Shown here: one piece after another, positions 10,991 through 21,448 of the stretch | Position numbering within the stretch: position 1 is the first letter of the stretch | Layout: each line of letters starts with the position of its first letter | Assembly (NCBI GenBank): GCA_013339765.2 | Contig: CM023454.1 | Span: 139,789,942 to 139,853,941 of the forward strand | Direction of reading: 5' to 3' | From: Haemaphysalis longicornis | Taxonomy: Eukaryota > Arthropoda > Arachnida > Ixodida > Ixodidae | DNA length: 64,000 nt | Made by a program: the position numbers and the translations under genes | Notes under the pieces: model-generated | Database searches by the model: none | What the model was told of the DNA's origin: nothing | What the model saw: the letters and a program-made list of their open reading frames with translations, nothing else

Positions 10991-11069
10991 GCTCGCGCTG
11001 GAGGAATGCAGGCGCACGCCGGCCAACGGAGCAAGACAACCCCCGGCTAATAGATGCATTCGCATTTAA

Positions 11070-14029
11070 AATACAAAATACCCGCATGTTGCGCCAGGAA
11101 TGCCTAGAGTTGTTGCACCCAGACAACTTCACTGGTTCAAGTATTGCTGTCTTACCCTCTCGGCCGCAGCTCTGAACAAACTGGCTAAATTTTGTGAATT
11201 CCGTTTTAGGCTTGTGTCCTTCAAGCAGCCCTCTCCCAAGAGCCCTTCGATAACTACGTGATGCCCTTGACTTGCTCCCCTTGCCTTTCTGACCTTCATA
11301 AGAAAACAAAAGTATTCCTTTTAAAAATCTCGAGAAACAAAACACTCGCTCCGCCGGCCTTAATTTCTTTTGCCTTTGGCTCTAGAGGTGTGTGGGAAGC
11401 ACACATGCACAAAGAGAGGGGACGCATAATCCAGTTTAGGTCTATCGGCTCTGTCTTCCCTACAATATCAATAAGGTATTTTCAGTACCTTTTCACATTA
11501 CTACGAGCAAACCTGCTTTCATGATATCGCAAAAAAATGTCACGTCCAACGACAAGCGGCACGCTGTTGGAAGAAATGATGTACTTGTATAAAGAAAAAC
11601 ATTCTTTGGAAGGAATCCTGAATACCTAGACCGCACAAATAGGTCAGGCGTACTGGCCTAAATACAGCTGCAAGAATCTCCTGTAACAAAAGTTGAACAA
11701 ACCTGCCCCGTATTTATGACTTCCCAGTTCAAAATGTGGCAATGCTCTTCAGAAAATATTGGCTCCAATCCACGCTGTGAAGGCAGTTGGAAAGCAAAAG
11801 TTCAAACGACCCCACAACAATTGCCCATGCGTCGTCAATTGAATTCACACACGTGGCTCTACAAGGAAGGAAACCAGAGATTCTGCCAGCCGTTAATGAG
11901 AATTCGCGCCGGCGGCGTCGGAACGCCGCAGCAGCGTTGGCCATTTCCGCAGTAGAGTGGAACACACCGCCGCTGTAGCCCGTTCGTGAGTCGGGACAAA
12001 GAAAACGGAGAGGAACGTCTTTCGAAGTGTCAGACAGCGGAAACTGACCATCCTTATGTGCTACCTTGGGCTACACCGCTGCGTGACAAAAGCGCAGACA
12101 CCAAAGAAATTCGGCATGTGAGCTTAGTGATTCCCATTTATATCGAGTTAAAATAATTAATTTACTAAGTTTGACAATTGAAAAAGTTGCGGAAACCTCT
12201 GTAATCGTTATTTATTGGAAGCAGTTGCTGCTTTTGCCTTTTGCAATGCGTCTTAAAAAACAACCGAATTGGTATTCACCAGTTTAGAGAACGGGGTCCA
12301 ATTCGTGCCAAGCACAGCTCAAATGGTAGTGTTGCGCAAGCGACCAGATGTGTGTGCGGTTTGTACATTTCATTTGCCCGCTTGCAACCCAATCGTAACG
12401 TATCTCTGCCGTAATACCACTTCATTCCGGCGGGCGCGGTTTATTCTGGAGGTGCTGTCGCACGAGTAAATCAAGCCGTGCGAAGGTAGCGTGTAATGGA
12501 CGCGAAGCTACGCCAGTGCAGGCCCAAAACAACCGCCGCTAAAGGAGAAGTCAAAGCAGTACCGCCTGCGCTGAGACCGGCGAGCAGGCACTTCTACGCA
12601 GTGAATGCTGGGTAAATTAGCCACGGAATCTTACAGTGGGCTCCACGAGGAAAACCTTCTCCCCCCCTCCGCTGCCGCTTCGGCCACGTTGGGATTTTTT
12701 TTCCCCTCACGCCACGAAAGAACCATCAGCTGTCAACTGTAGAAACCTTTGCTTTTAAAGTTTACCAGCTAGTTAAGGGCTAGATGACAGCCCCTCGCCG
12801 CCGTTTTTTCATGGCAACACCAACGTATGCTAACAATGAAATAAATCGTGATAGTGTAATAACAAGCACTCAGATAATATATTTGACGACTAAAAGATAA
12901 CACGCCCTTCTTTCCAGCTTAGAGATTCCTAAGACCATTTTGATAAATAAAGTCATTACTCGGTTGGTACCCGGCAGTGCTCAGTAGCCTTGTTATGGTT
13001 GATAACCAAAGACTGCAAACTTTTTGTCGGAGGCACGTTACTGCTGATCCGGGTGCTCTTATTAGTTTTTCAATACAGGATTATAGGAAGCTGCTGCAGT
13101 ATACAGTTAGTGGTTTTTGTGCAGCAAAGAATAACATTCGGTAAGAAAGAGGTTTTATCAAAATTGTGCTGTTCAGCAGGGTTTTTTTTTTCTCAACTAG
13201 AATGCCTATTACAAGTGAGAAATTTCATAATAAAGTGAGGGCCTCATTAGGGCTTATGACGTTTATAATTTCCTCCCTGTGTTGTCAGGCGCTCTAATTT
13301 ATTCCGGATAATATCTGCGCTTGGTAGGCAGCCATAAAGAGAACCAGAGCTACTGAAAATGGTTAAAAGGAGCTTTTTATTCTACCATTCAGAAAGCGTA
13401 AATAACAATAAACGCACATAAGATAAGTACAAATGTAGCTCAGAGTAATGTGTACCAGTTAATTTACACGAATACTGTAGATAAAGCATAAAAAATATAA
13501 ACACTTTTGCAGTAGTACTTGTACGTGAACATACAACACTGTACTGATTCGGTTGCATGATACAATATTTTATCGTGTAATCCTTACAAGTGTAATTTGG
13601 CACAAAAAATCGTAGCGACAAATGCCACTTTTTGTTATCCACCAAAGTATTTACAAGACAATTCTCTGGAAAAAAAGTATTTTTGTTAAGGTGGTTCTAT
13701 TGAACACAGCTAGAGTTTTATGAAACGCAGTTAAACCAACATACCCTACCTGAAGACGACGATGGCAATGAAGGTTACGCCATGGTACCAAGAATTGGAA
13801 AAAAAATGATCTCGAGAGGGATTAGCCTAAGTTGGCTTTTATGAAGACCTTTAAATATTTTAAATGAGGGTTTACATCATTTTGTTTGGTGGTTTGCCAC
13901 CCTGTAGCGTTTTTGTAGGAAACTACGGAACTATTTCAATGACTTCAGGCTTTTAAGTAAACTCTGAAATTGAAAATGGAGGATCCTCGAGAGAAGTATT
14001 TTCAAAGTGGCCGCAATAGAAACATTAGC
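11070..14029. other. Gene-free AT-rich stretch
   Basis: Nothing assignable over about 3 kb. Short frames such as 11787-11978 and 13382-13645 have no recognisable motif. Poly(T)/poly(A) runs are common. It could hold very old repeats or intergenic or intronic DNA. Confidence 0.5.
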
Positions 14030-14069
14030 AGACGAAGGGACCCATCACCTTGTGGTATTCCCTTCGTCT
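14030..14069. repeat. Short inverted repeat
   Basis: agacgaaggga (14030-14040) and tcccttcgtct (14059-14069) are perfect 11-bp inverted copies with an 18-nt loop. They lie in otherwise featureless AT-rich DNA. Confidence 0.6.
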
Positions 14070-14076
14070 TTGTCTT

Positions 14077-14165
14077 CTAACACTAATTTATATATCCTTA
14101 TAACACTAATTTATAACACTAATTTATTTATAACTAATTTATAACACTAATTTATATATATAACT
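14077..14165. repeat. Imperfect tandem repeat, unit about 15 bp
   Basis: Four to five copies of an ataacactaattta-like unit with length variation, followed by a TA-rich run. This is a minisatellite. Confidence 0.8.
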
Positions 14166-14907
14166 TATATCTTTATTAGAAATTTAATTAGAAACTTCAC
14201 AAAACTTTTTACTGACTCATGCAGTAGAGCAAACATTTGTTTTTGTATTTTTTTGTGTTGCTAAAAATGACTATAGTATTTCAAAACTGCTTCAAAAAAC
14301 TTGATTGCTGTTGTATTTAAAATGTCTTTACTCGTTGCTAAAGTTTGCTTTTGTAATTTTGCACAACACAATGCATCTTTAAAACCCAGTACACTTACTT
14401 ATTTTGTGTTATTAAAAAGTCTTTAAAAATATTATTCACACTGAGCTGCCCTAATTATTTTTAGTATCTTCAAACGGTAAGTTTTATTTCAATACTTCGT
14501 TGTTTTGCGCTAAATGAAGCTAAAGCTTTGTTCAAAAGAAAACGTACATATATGGCAATGAAATAAACAATCTTTTTCTCACTGGGTAGCAAAAGGTATC
14601 TGGAAAAGCAGCGACGGCGTTCTCGCCTGATTGGCAAAGAGATTATTGCTAGCCCCGCACCTAGTGTTGAATTCGAGATCGATTAATAAACGAACAGGAA
14701 TATACATGTCAAAAACATATCTACTGCATCACTACTGTTACTTTCTCTTCTGCAATAATCAAATGCTGAAGCGTGGCTTTCGGAAACAATTTTATTCCCT
14801 TCTAACATGTCGGCGCGCGCGTTTGTACACCAAAACGTCATGCGTGCTTCTTTCACACGGGAAGTTCAAGTGGGTTGAGGTACCCAATACTGCAGGTTTT
14901 TTCTTAT

Positions 14908-15335
14908 ACCCCTGTCACCCAGGCACTTTCTATCACGATTGAAGTGAATCGAGATCGAGTTTCGAGCGCACTCGACGCACTGCCGCTGCTACACGGTACG
15001 TTTCAATGGCGATTCAGAAGTTGAACCGATTGTGCTCGTGTACGCCAGATGGCGCTAACAATGTACTTGCGGCCGGCGTCTGGTAACTCCGCGCAGTCGT
15101 AGGTATACGTAACTAAGTAAATATTACCTCACGCTTATTTTGGTAAAGTTATTTGACACAATGTGTGGCGTTAGTTGAAGTTGTCACATTCTGTGTCATA
15201 ACTCAGCGGGGACGAGAGTATCGCCGCTTTCGTTCGATCGCGCTTGGATGCCTCGATCGCGCTTGAGAAACCAGGATTGAGTTGTAGCGGTATCGAGCTC
15301 GATCGCGATTGAAATTGCCGTGTAGCATGGGTTTT
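14908..15335. mobile_element. Possible non-autonomous TIR element (MITE-like)
   Basis: The left side reads ggcactttctatcacgattg. The reverse complement of the right side reads ggcaatttcaatcgcgatcg. The ends are thus diverged inverted repeats of about 30 bp. The interior is rich in gatcgcg/cgatcg motifs in both orientations and has no coding frame. No convincing target-site duplication was found, so the boundaries and the call are tentative. Confidence 0.4.
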
Positions 15336-15780
15336 AGCTGCAGAGGGATGTTTTATGAGTATCTCAGTAGCTGCCATTCAGGCTTTCGTTCGGGCAAATA
15401 AGCACGGGTCCAATTTGTTGCTTTTTCATACTATACAAAATAGCCTTTTTACAAGTCGTACTCTGTGTCAATATTTTTTAACCTAGGGAAGGCCTAGGAT
15501 CTAATTGGTGCTACGATATCCTGTGGCACCTAAACGTTTTTTTGTGGAACATGCCTAACACAATTGAAATGTATCTGTCACAACAAACATTGCGAGTGGG
15601 GTTTGGGTCAAGTATTTCCTTCATACGCGCACGAACACCGCGCTCCCGAGGGAAGAATACGTAGTTGCGCATTTTTCATGCGGCAGGTGAACACAGCCAC
15701 AAAATCTCTGCCTCACAGTTTTTCCCAAGTTTATAAAAAGCTTATATCAGTTTCCGATGTCATACTACATTGCTACGGAC
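15336..15780. other. No recognisable feature
   Basis: About 450 bases between the possible TIR element and the gypsy-A LTR. Short frames only, nothing assigned. Confidence 0.5.
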
Positions 15781-16014
15781 GTAACAAATGAAGGGATGCT
15801 TTATTTCCAAGCCGTGCGTAACCACAGGCAAGACGTGGTACAATGGAGGCCGGAGAGCAGCCAGCCAGAGAAAACTCTCTTCTTCGCCCTCCTCTTCTAC
15901 GACCAAGCATACCCCCTCGATCCGGTTCCACTGGGACATACTCTACACCAGCGATTGACTGCCGCCTAACTTAAGAGACAACCTAGTGATCGTTCTGTAC
16001 CTAACACTGTAACA
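15781..16014 (-). repeat. Probable 3' LTR of gypsy-A
   Basis: On the minus strand this 234-bp stretch starts TGTTACAGTG at 16014, just after a purine run (acagggggaac, 16018-16028) that suits a polypurine tract. It contains ggaaataaagc as a polyadenylation signal and ends near TTTGTTAC. It lies immediately downstream of the gypsy-A integrase. The other LTR is not present, so the left boundary is an estimate. Confidence 0.5.
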
Positions 16015-16079
16015 AGTTCCCCCTGTGGAGACGAAGCGCACCGAGCGAGTTAAGGAGTGCGGCTATGACAACGCTTCAG

Positions 16080-17225
16080 CCGAGCTACATGCACGACCTG
16101 GGTCTTGCGGGAGCGATGGTCCCGAGCAGTAACTTTCGCGATAACATATTTCACAGCACTCAGTTGAGACAGCATTACAAACGGGACAGAGGACGTAGCC
16201 AAAAACGTTTGGGTAGCGGCCTCGTTGGCGAACTGGAGTCCACAACCAAATGAGTTCGCCCGGGTAGTAGGAGACTGCTGCGTGGCGCTGATCGTAGGGT
16301 GCTTTGGTTCGCCTCTGGGAGCTGAGGGTGCGCAGTCGAGCCAGTCGCCAGGCTTCTTCAGCGATGCACAAAGTCTCAGCCAGCGACATATCTTTAGGCG
16401 AGGAGAATGGAAGGATGATGTTTAGGAAGCTTTGAGGAAGACGGGCGTACAGAAGGAAGCACGGAGAATAGCCTGTCACCTCGTGTTTGGTGGTATTGTA
16501 CGCGTAGGGTATAAAGGGAAGAACAGTGTCCCAATTCGTTTGTTCTGAATCAATTTACATAGACAGCATGTTAGTAAGCGTGCGATTTGTGCGTTCAGTG
16601 AGTCCGTTTGTCTGCGGGTGGTATGGTGTTGAATGTGGATATTTGAAGCCACAAAGCCGAAGAAGCACTTCCACGACGTCCGCCCTAAACTGGCGGCCAC
16701 CGTCACTGATTACAACGCGAGGAGCTCCTCGGCATAGAATAACACGATTCAATAGGAAAGATACGACATCTGCGGCCATTGCAGTGAAAAGAGGAGCGGT
16801 CTCAATGTAGCGTGTCAAAAATCCACACAGACGATGATCCAAAGGTGGCCTGCTTTGGACTCCGGTAGGGGCCCCATCAGATCAATAACCACTTTGTAAA
16901 AGGGCGACATGGGAGGATTCACGGATTGCAAAAGGCCCGGAGACGGAGACGTAGGTCGCTTGTAACGCCGACATTCAGGGCAGCTGGCGACATATTTCGG
17001 CGCTGCTGTCTTCATACGAGACCAGTAAAAGAGTTGCCGAAGACGATGTAGGGTGCGGGAAAGGCCAAATTGACCTTATGTTACGTCGTCGTGCATTGCG
17101 CGGAGAACCAAATGTCGGAGCGTAGTGGCGACAACAACAAGTAAACGCATGCAATCACCAGAGTAATTCTTCTTGAACAGAACGCCATCGCGGATAACAA
17201 AGGGTGTCGACATTATGTCCTCAGC
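16080..17225 (-). pseudogene. Ty3/gypsy integrase (gypsy-A), broken
   Basis: Integrase inserts the LTR element's cDNA. The minus strand shows the zinc-binding part near 16960-17090 (HLVLRAMHDDV, then CPECRRYKRP). The catalytic core follows, with the first aspartate in VVIDLMGPLPES, the second in VVISDGGRQFR (about 16700) and the glutamate in QTNGLTERTNRTL. A C-terminal part includes MTGYSPCFLLYARLP (about 16440-16479). Stops and frame changes separate these blocks. Upstream it merges at about 17225-17350 with its own RNase H-integrase tether (ECLASVSPEFPGGPLFRAEQ). There a fragment of another gypsy family has been inserted. Confidence 0.8.
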
Positions 17226-17349
17226 TGTTGCAAAAAGCTAGCGCAGCATTGGATCTATTGGTTGTTCGGCCCGAAAAAGTGGGCCGCCTGGGAATTCTGG
17301 TGACACGGAAGCCAGACATTCTTCAGTCAAAAGCCGCACAGCACACGAT

Positions 17350-18203
17350 CCAAGGGGTGGTAATCGGCGTCTCGGCGTCGAAGGTTGTAGCGCCCGGCAT
17401 CCACCGCAGCTACTGTCCATTGTACGAACTCGAGCCAGTCGGCCTGCTTTCTCCACACACTGGAGGTATCCTTGGACGTCGGCGTTGAGGTCGTCGTATT
17501 CTACGTGCGGAAGCATGGCGTCGAGCATCGTAGTCGGCCGTCTTTCGTAGACAAGCTCGTACGGCGTCATCTGCGTAGCTTGGTGGATATCCGTGTTTTA
17601 CACTAAGGTGACATACGGGAACACTTCGTCCCAAGCCAAGTTCAACGTCGACGTACATTGAAAGCATATCCGCGATTGTGTTCTTCAGGCGTTCTGTTAG
17701 TCTGTTCGTTTGGGGGCGGTACGCCGTCGTTTTTTGGTGACCCGTGTTGCCTTTGCATAATATCCCTTGCATCCGCTCCCAAGTAAAAGCCGTTCCGCGG
17801 TCCCTGATTACGACTTCCGGCGCTCCATGTCGCAGCACCACTTGGCTTATGAAGAACTTTGCGACTTCTTGTGCAGTCCCCATCGGGAGAGCGGTGGTCT
17901 CTGCGTAGCGCATCATGTAGTCTGTTGCTACAACAATCCACTTGTTTTCTAACCGGGAATGTAGGAAACGGGCACAGAAGGTCTGTTGGAATGGCCCACA
18001 TTGGACGGCGATCGGCGACATAAGTCCGGCGAGTCTCTTCGGTGGCGGTTTTTGTTACTGACAGTCACGGCAGCTCCGGAAGTAGTGGGTGACGTCTTAT
18101 GCAAGGCGGGGCCAGTAGTACTTCATATTGATTTTCCAATTGTGCGAGCTGTGCCGAGATGTCAGGAAGATGGGTCGTCGTGGCACGCTTCCGAAATTTT
18201 GTC
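17350..18203 (-). pseudogene. Ty3/gypsy integrase fragment (gypsy-B family)
   Basis: A second, different integrase on the same strand: KWIVVATDYMMRYAET, FISQVVLRHGAPEVVIRDRG, TTAYRPQTNRLTERLKN and MTPYELVYERRPTTMLDAML. It is collinear with 57890-58700 of the gypsy-B copy and shares most residues. In this copy the second catalytic aspartate region reads IRDRG instead of ITDSG. It lies between the gypsy-A tether (17225-17350) and I-A copy 2 (from 18204). It has no LTR of its own, so it was probably carried in by rearrangement or recombination rather than integration. Confidence 0.75.
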
Positions 18204-18283
18204 AATTTGTTGTCCTTTGAGCAAGCGTATTGCGTCCTTTGAGCTTGAGCTTTGAGCTGTTGTCCTTTGAGCTTGCGTATACG

Positions 18284-19660
18284 TGTCCAGACTTTGTGTG
18301 TGTCTGTGTATGAATTAATGGATGTCAAGAAGGTGTGCCAACTCTCTCGTTTTGCCTCACGGCGCACACGTTTTGCAAACGCCTTGGCCCGTTTGAACAA
18401 AATAAGGTTACCCGACATGGGGTACCGGCGAAGGGTACCCCATGCCTTGTTCTGGGCCTCTCGTGCCCGCCTACAGTCCTCATTCCACCACGGCCTCCTC
18501 TGGTTGCGCGGTGCACCACATGGGTTGGGAATGGACTTTTAGGCGGAGTCGAGGATTTGCGTCGTGAAAAGTTGGGTATTTTTTATTTATTTATTTACAA
18601 ATACTGCAGGCAGCACTGCTGCCCTAGCAGGAGAGGGGTTATAAGAACTGTGTTAGAAGCAATTTTTTAAAAGAGTTAACATTAGTACACTGGACAATAC
18701 ATTCAGGTAGCGCGTTCCATTGTTCAGTTGTACGGGGGAAATACGATATTTGAAAGCGCTTACTTCGGCTAAAGTAGGGGCGTACAACCTTAGAGTGATT
18801 TAATTTGGTTGATCTTAGGGGTGCGGGATGTACATACATATCTCTGCATAAACCAGTTCAATGTTCAATTTTGTTCGATGTGCAGGTGTCCTATGGATGT
18901 GTAGTGTACTTTGGATGTCTCTGTAAATGTGTTCCACTTAGCTCTTGCTTCATTGAACCTGTTTTGGGAAGATGTACTGCATGGGCCTTTATCTATATAT
19001 GTTAGTGAGGTGGGGTAGTGGTCACTACAATATGGGTCGGTACGCACGCCCCACTGAAGACAAGGAAGGAGAACTGCGGATCCAATAGCGAAATAAAGAT
19101 ATGAGCATGTGTTTTGTTCTATGTTATGGCATGTAAGCTGTTTATAGTTGAAAAGGCAAGCTCCAGAGGATATTCAATACTTCTCTATAAGGCGACCTCG
19201 GACATCCATTCGAGAAGAGCCCCAAAGAGAATTGTGAGCGTTAAAGTCGCCTGTTAGGATGTACGGTTCGGGCCGCTGGTGGAACAGCGCCTCAAAGTCA
19301 GAGCTCGAAAGTACAAGAACAGGAGGAATGTAAATGAAACATACCGTTATCGACCTATTAAATATTATTGGGCGGATGGCTACAGCCTCAGTGATGGTGT
19401 TCAAGGTGACAGGGTGGCATGCCAAGGATTTAAGGGCGATACTGGCCACACCGCTTGAAGAGTGTGTGCAGCCAACCATGTTCTTTCTGTATACCAGGTA
19501 ACAATTCAAGAAATTTGTGTGCTTGGAATTCAGATGTGTTTCATGGACACACAGTACACTTGGCTGATTGGCATACAGAATCTGATACACGTCGTCGAGA
19601 TTATTCAGAAGGTCTCTGCAGTTCCATTGAACTATGTTTTCTCTTCGCATTATGATGGCT
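18284..19660 (-). pseudogene. I-A copy 2 ORF2, endonuclease and linker only
   Basis: The endonuclease begins WNCRDLLNNLDDV near 19645. It contains CVHETHLNS, where CLQETHLNS in copy 1 shows a Q to H change, and ILTGDFNAHNSLWG near 19240. A linker (about 18284-18560) reads KAFAKRVRREAKRESWHTF and KVWTRIRKLKGQ. RT and RNase H are absent. A foreign LINE tail is inserted at about 18577-18870. Confidence 0.8.
18577..18870 (-). mobile_element. 3' end of a CR1/L2-like LINE inserted in I-A copy 2
   Basis: On the minus strand a short C-terminal ORF2 piece (PYFSRSKRFQISYFPRTTEQ, WNALPECIV) is followed by gcctgcagtatttgtaaata and a (TAAA)n tail. It interrupts the I-A endonuclease-RT linker, which resumes on both sides. 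The tail resembles that of LINE-B at 46382. No clear target-site duplication. Confidence 0.7.
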
Positions 19661-19689
19661 ACAGCTACTGGAGTGTGAGTATTTACATA

Positions 19690-20880
19690 AGGTCTCTCGG
19701 GACTTGCACCCTTGGGAGGGGTTTTTTCACCTTCTCTGGAGGTTTAAATAGAGGGACCCGCTCCTTCCTCTGCAAAGCAGACAGGAAAGGTCCCACATCC
19801 ATCTCATCATCAAATTTGAAAGCGGTACCCCCTTCCGTACCCTCCGGACTTGGCACCCTTGCTGGTGCCCTTCGTTTGAGCCGCGACCGCCGAGGGGGCC
19901 AGGAGCGCCCCAGGGGACACAGGCGGTGCGGCGGGGGTGAGAAGTACTGCACTTTCCTCTGTCTCTATCTCCACCGCGCCCTTACGTGTGCTTCGGGCCA
20001 GTGGAGAGGAACCAGTGGATGCAGCAGCATCCCCAACGGACGTTGTAGCCACCACAGCCACTGCTGACTGAGCAGGTGGTGTGGTGGCGGGTCGGGCCAC
20101 CGGAGGCAACCCTCTGGTGTGGGGGGGTGACCATGTCCGAATCGCGGTACTCGGTCCCCGCTGATCCCAGACGACGCTGCGTCCTCCGGCGAGCCGCGTC
20201 GGCGTACCTCCCCGAGGGGAAAGAGGCGAACCTCTTTCGCGCCTCTGGGAAGGTGATGTTCTTGTTTACTTTCAAGGGAATGATCTGTTTTTCTTGTTTA
20301 AATTTTTCACAACTCCTAGAATAAAGCCGCATGCGGTCCCTGGCAGTTCGCACTGGTGAAGTTGTCGCAATCACTTTTGTCACTTAGGTGATCGTGTGCT
20401 GCAAATTTTGCGCGCGTCGGTTTACCACAGCGAGAGGGTGTGCCGTGCCCTAACCGCTGACACCTGAAGCAGCGGCATGGGTTTGGCACGCAGGGTCAGA
20501 CCGGACATCTTATGAAGCCTGCGTTGACCGACTCAGGAAGTATTGAGCAGTCAAACGTCAAGATTACGTGTTTAGTAGCTATTATTTGGTCGTTTCGGCG
20601 TATCGTGATTCGCCGCACTGCTGTTACGCCCTGATCGCGAAGGCCGTCGCGAAGTAGCTATTATTTGGCCGTTTTGGCGTATCGTGATTGGCCCCACTCT
20701 CGTCACGTCCATATAGCGAAGGCCGTCGAGCGGATCTGCTTCAGTCTCCTTTATAAAATCTCCATCAGAGGTTATGCCCTGGCAGCTATTGAGGCTGCGA
20801 TGGGGTGTTATCTTGATGTCAACATTCACCTTGCGCGTTTGCTTCAAGAAGTTACAGGATGGTTTGATTTGGACTTCAGT
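19690..20880 (-). pseudogene. I-A copy 2 ORF1 (Gag-like, broken)
   Basis: Reading from its start (about 20880): DIKITPHRSLNSCQG, then a KETEADPLDGLR block, RVGPITIRQNGQ and a zinc-knuckle region near 20340-20480 with CFRCQRLGHGT and NCQGPHA. A region with ARKRFASFPSGRYADAARR follows, then a proline/alanine-rich C-terminus ending in VGPFLSALQRKERVP. The same order occurs in copies 1 and 3. A local duplication of about 75 bases (gtagctattatttggYcgtt at 20573 and 20653) lies near the middle. Confidence 0.75.
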
Positions 20881-21405
20881 TAGGACTTCTCCGGTTGTGG
20901 GCTTTTCGCCTCGCACGATTTGTCTACAAGGCTTTCCAGAAACTTGGAAATGAGAGACAGACTGGGAAATGTTGGGTTTTGATTTATTCGGGGATTCCAT
21001 GGCCAAAACTTGCGAGAAATTATTGGGCTTTGATTAGAGATCGAAGACAAAGGAGTAAAGGATACTTCGGTGTCGGCCCCTTTTCAGGGACCGATCACTT
21101 TTTGGTGGGAGGCGGAGGTTTAGGAAAGGCCAGATATCATAGTAAAAAAGCAAGGAACGGGGGTACTTTCTTCGTCAGCCTTACCCTGATAGCTGAAAAG
21201 GTGCCGGAGCTACCTGCCTGGGGAACAGACAGGGAGCCCATCCGCCGGAGCTTGACGTGGGCTCCGACGGCCACCATTTGAGGTTTCTAGCCTTCACCTT
21301 GGAGCATATCGTCACGGTTGATCACTACTTATGTATGGGGGCTCGGGGTCCACGGTCTCGCCAATACCGTCACCAAGATTGCTCCGTGTGCCCTGTGTGG
21401 GGGGT

Positions 21406-21438
21406 TCGTTACTATTGACCGTCCCTTTATTCGCCAAG
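21406..21438 (-). pseudogene. Tx1/L1-like LINE RT, downstream remnant
   Basis: Minus-strand residues WRIKGRSIVTN fit the RT region just after the PQQ motif in Tx1/L1-like LINEs. They continue the frame broken at 22601 once the cassette 21449-22590 is removed. The 5' end of I-A copy 2 follows directly. Confidence 0.6.
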
Positions 21439-21448
21439 TTTGCTGTGG
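21439..21448. repeat. Target-site duplication of the PLE-like cassette (left)
   Basis: tttgctgtgg, identical to 22591-22600. On the minus strand both copies belong to the LINE RT codons for PQQ. Confidence 0.8.

Larger units (their letters stand above)
18204..21405 (-). mobile_element. I-like LINE, family I-A copy 2 (3'-truncated)
   Basis: Minus-strand copy of the I-A family containing leader, ORF1 and the endonuclease and linker of ORF2. It is cut at about 18204 before RT, where it meets the gypsy-B integrase fragment. Loss of the 3' end cannot come from normal LINE truncation, so a later deletion or insertion removed it. A small partial duplication (ttgtcctttgagc at about 18211 and 18258) sits at the broken end. 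The leader matches copies 1 and 3. The 5' terminus abuts a Tx1-like LINE remnant near 21405. Confidence 0.8.

Noticed and set aside
11787..11978. 63-residue plus-strand frame (FTHVALQGRKPEILPAVNEN) as a possible exon
   Set aside because: No family recognised and no neighbouring exon. Kept as unassigned sequence.
14077..14165. Possible CRISPR-like array
   Set aside because: The units are adjacent and imperfect with no unique spacers, and the genome is eukaryotic. It is a minisatellite.
17642..18001. Minus-strand 119-residue frame in the gypsy-B integrase fragment
   Set aside because: It resembles the 57825-58538 frame after its frameshift, so it is an out-of-phase reading of the same integrase and not a separate gene.
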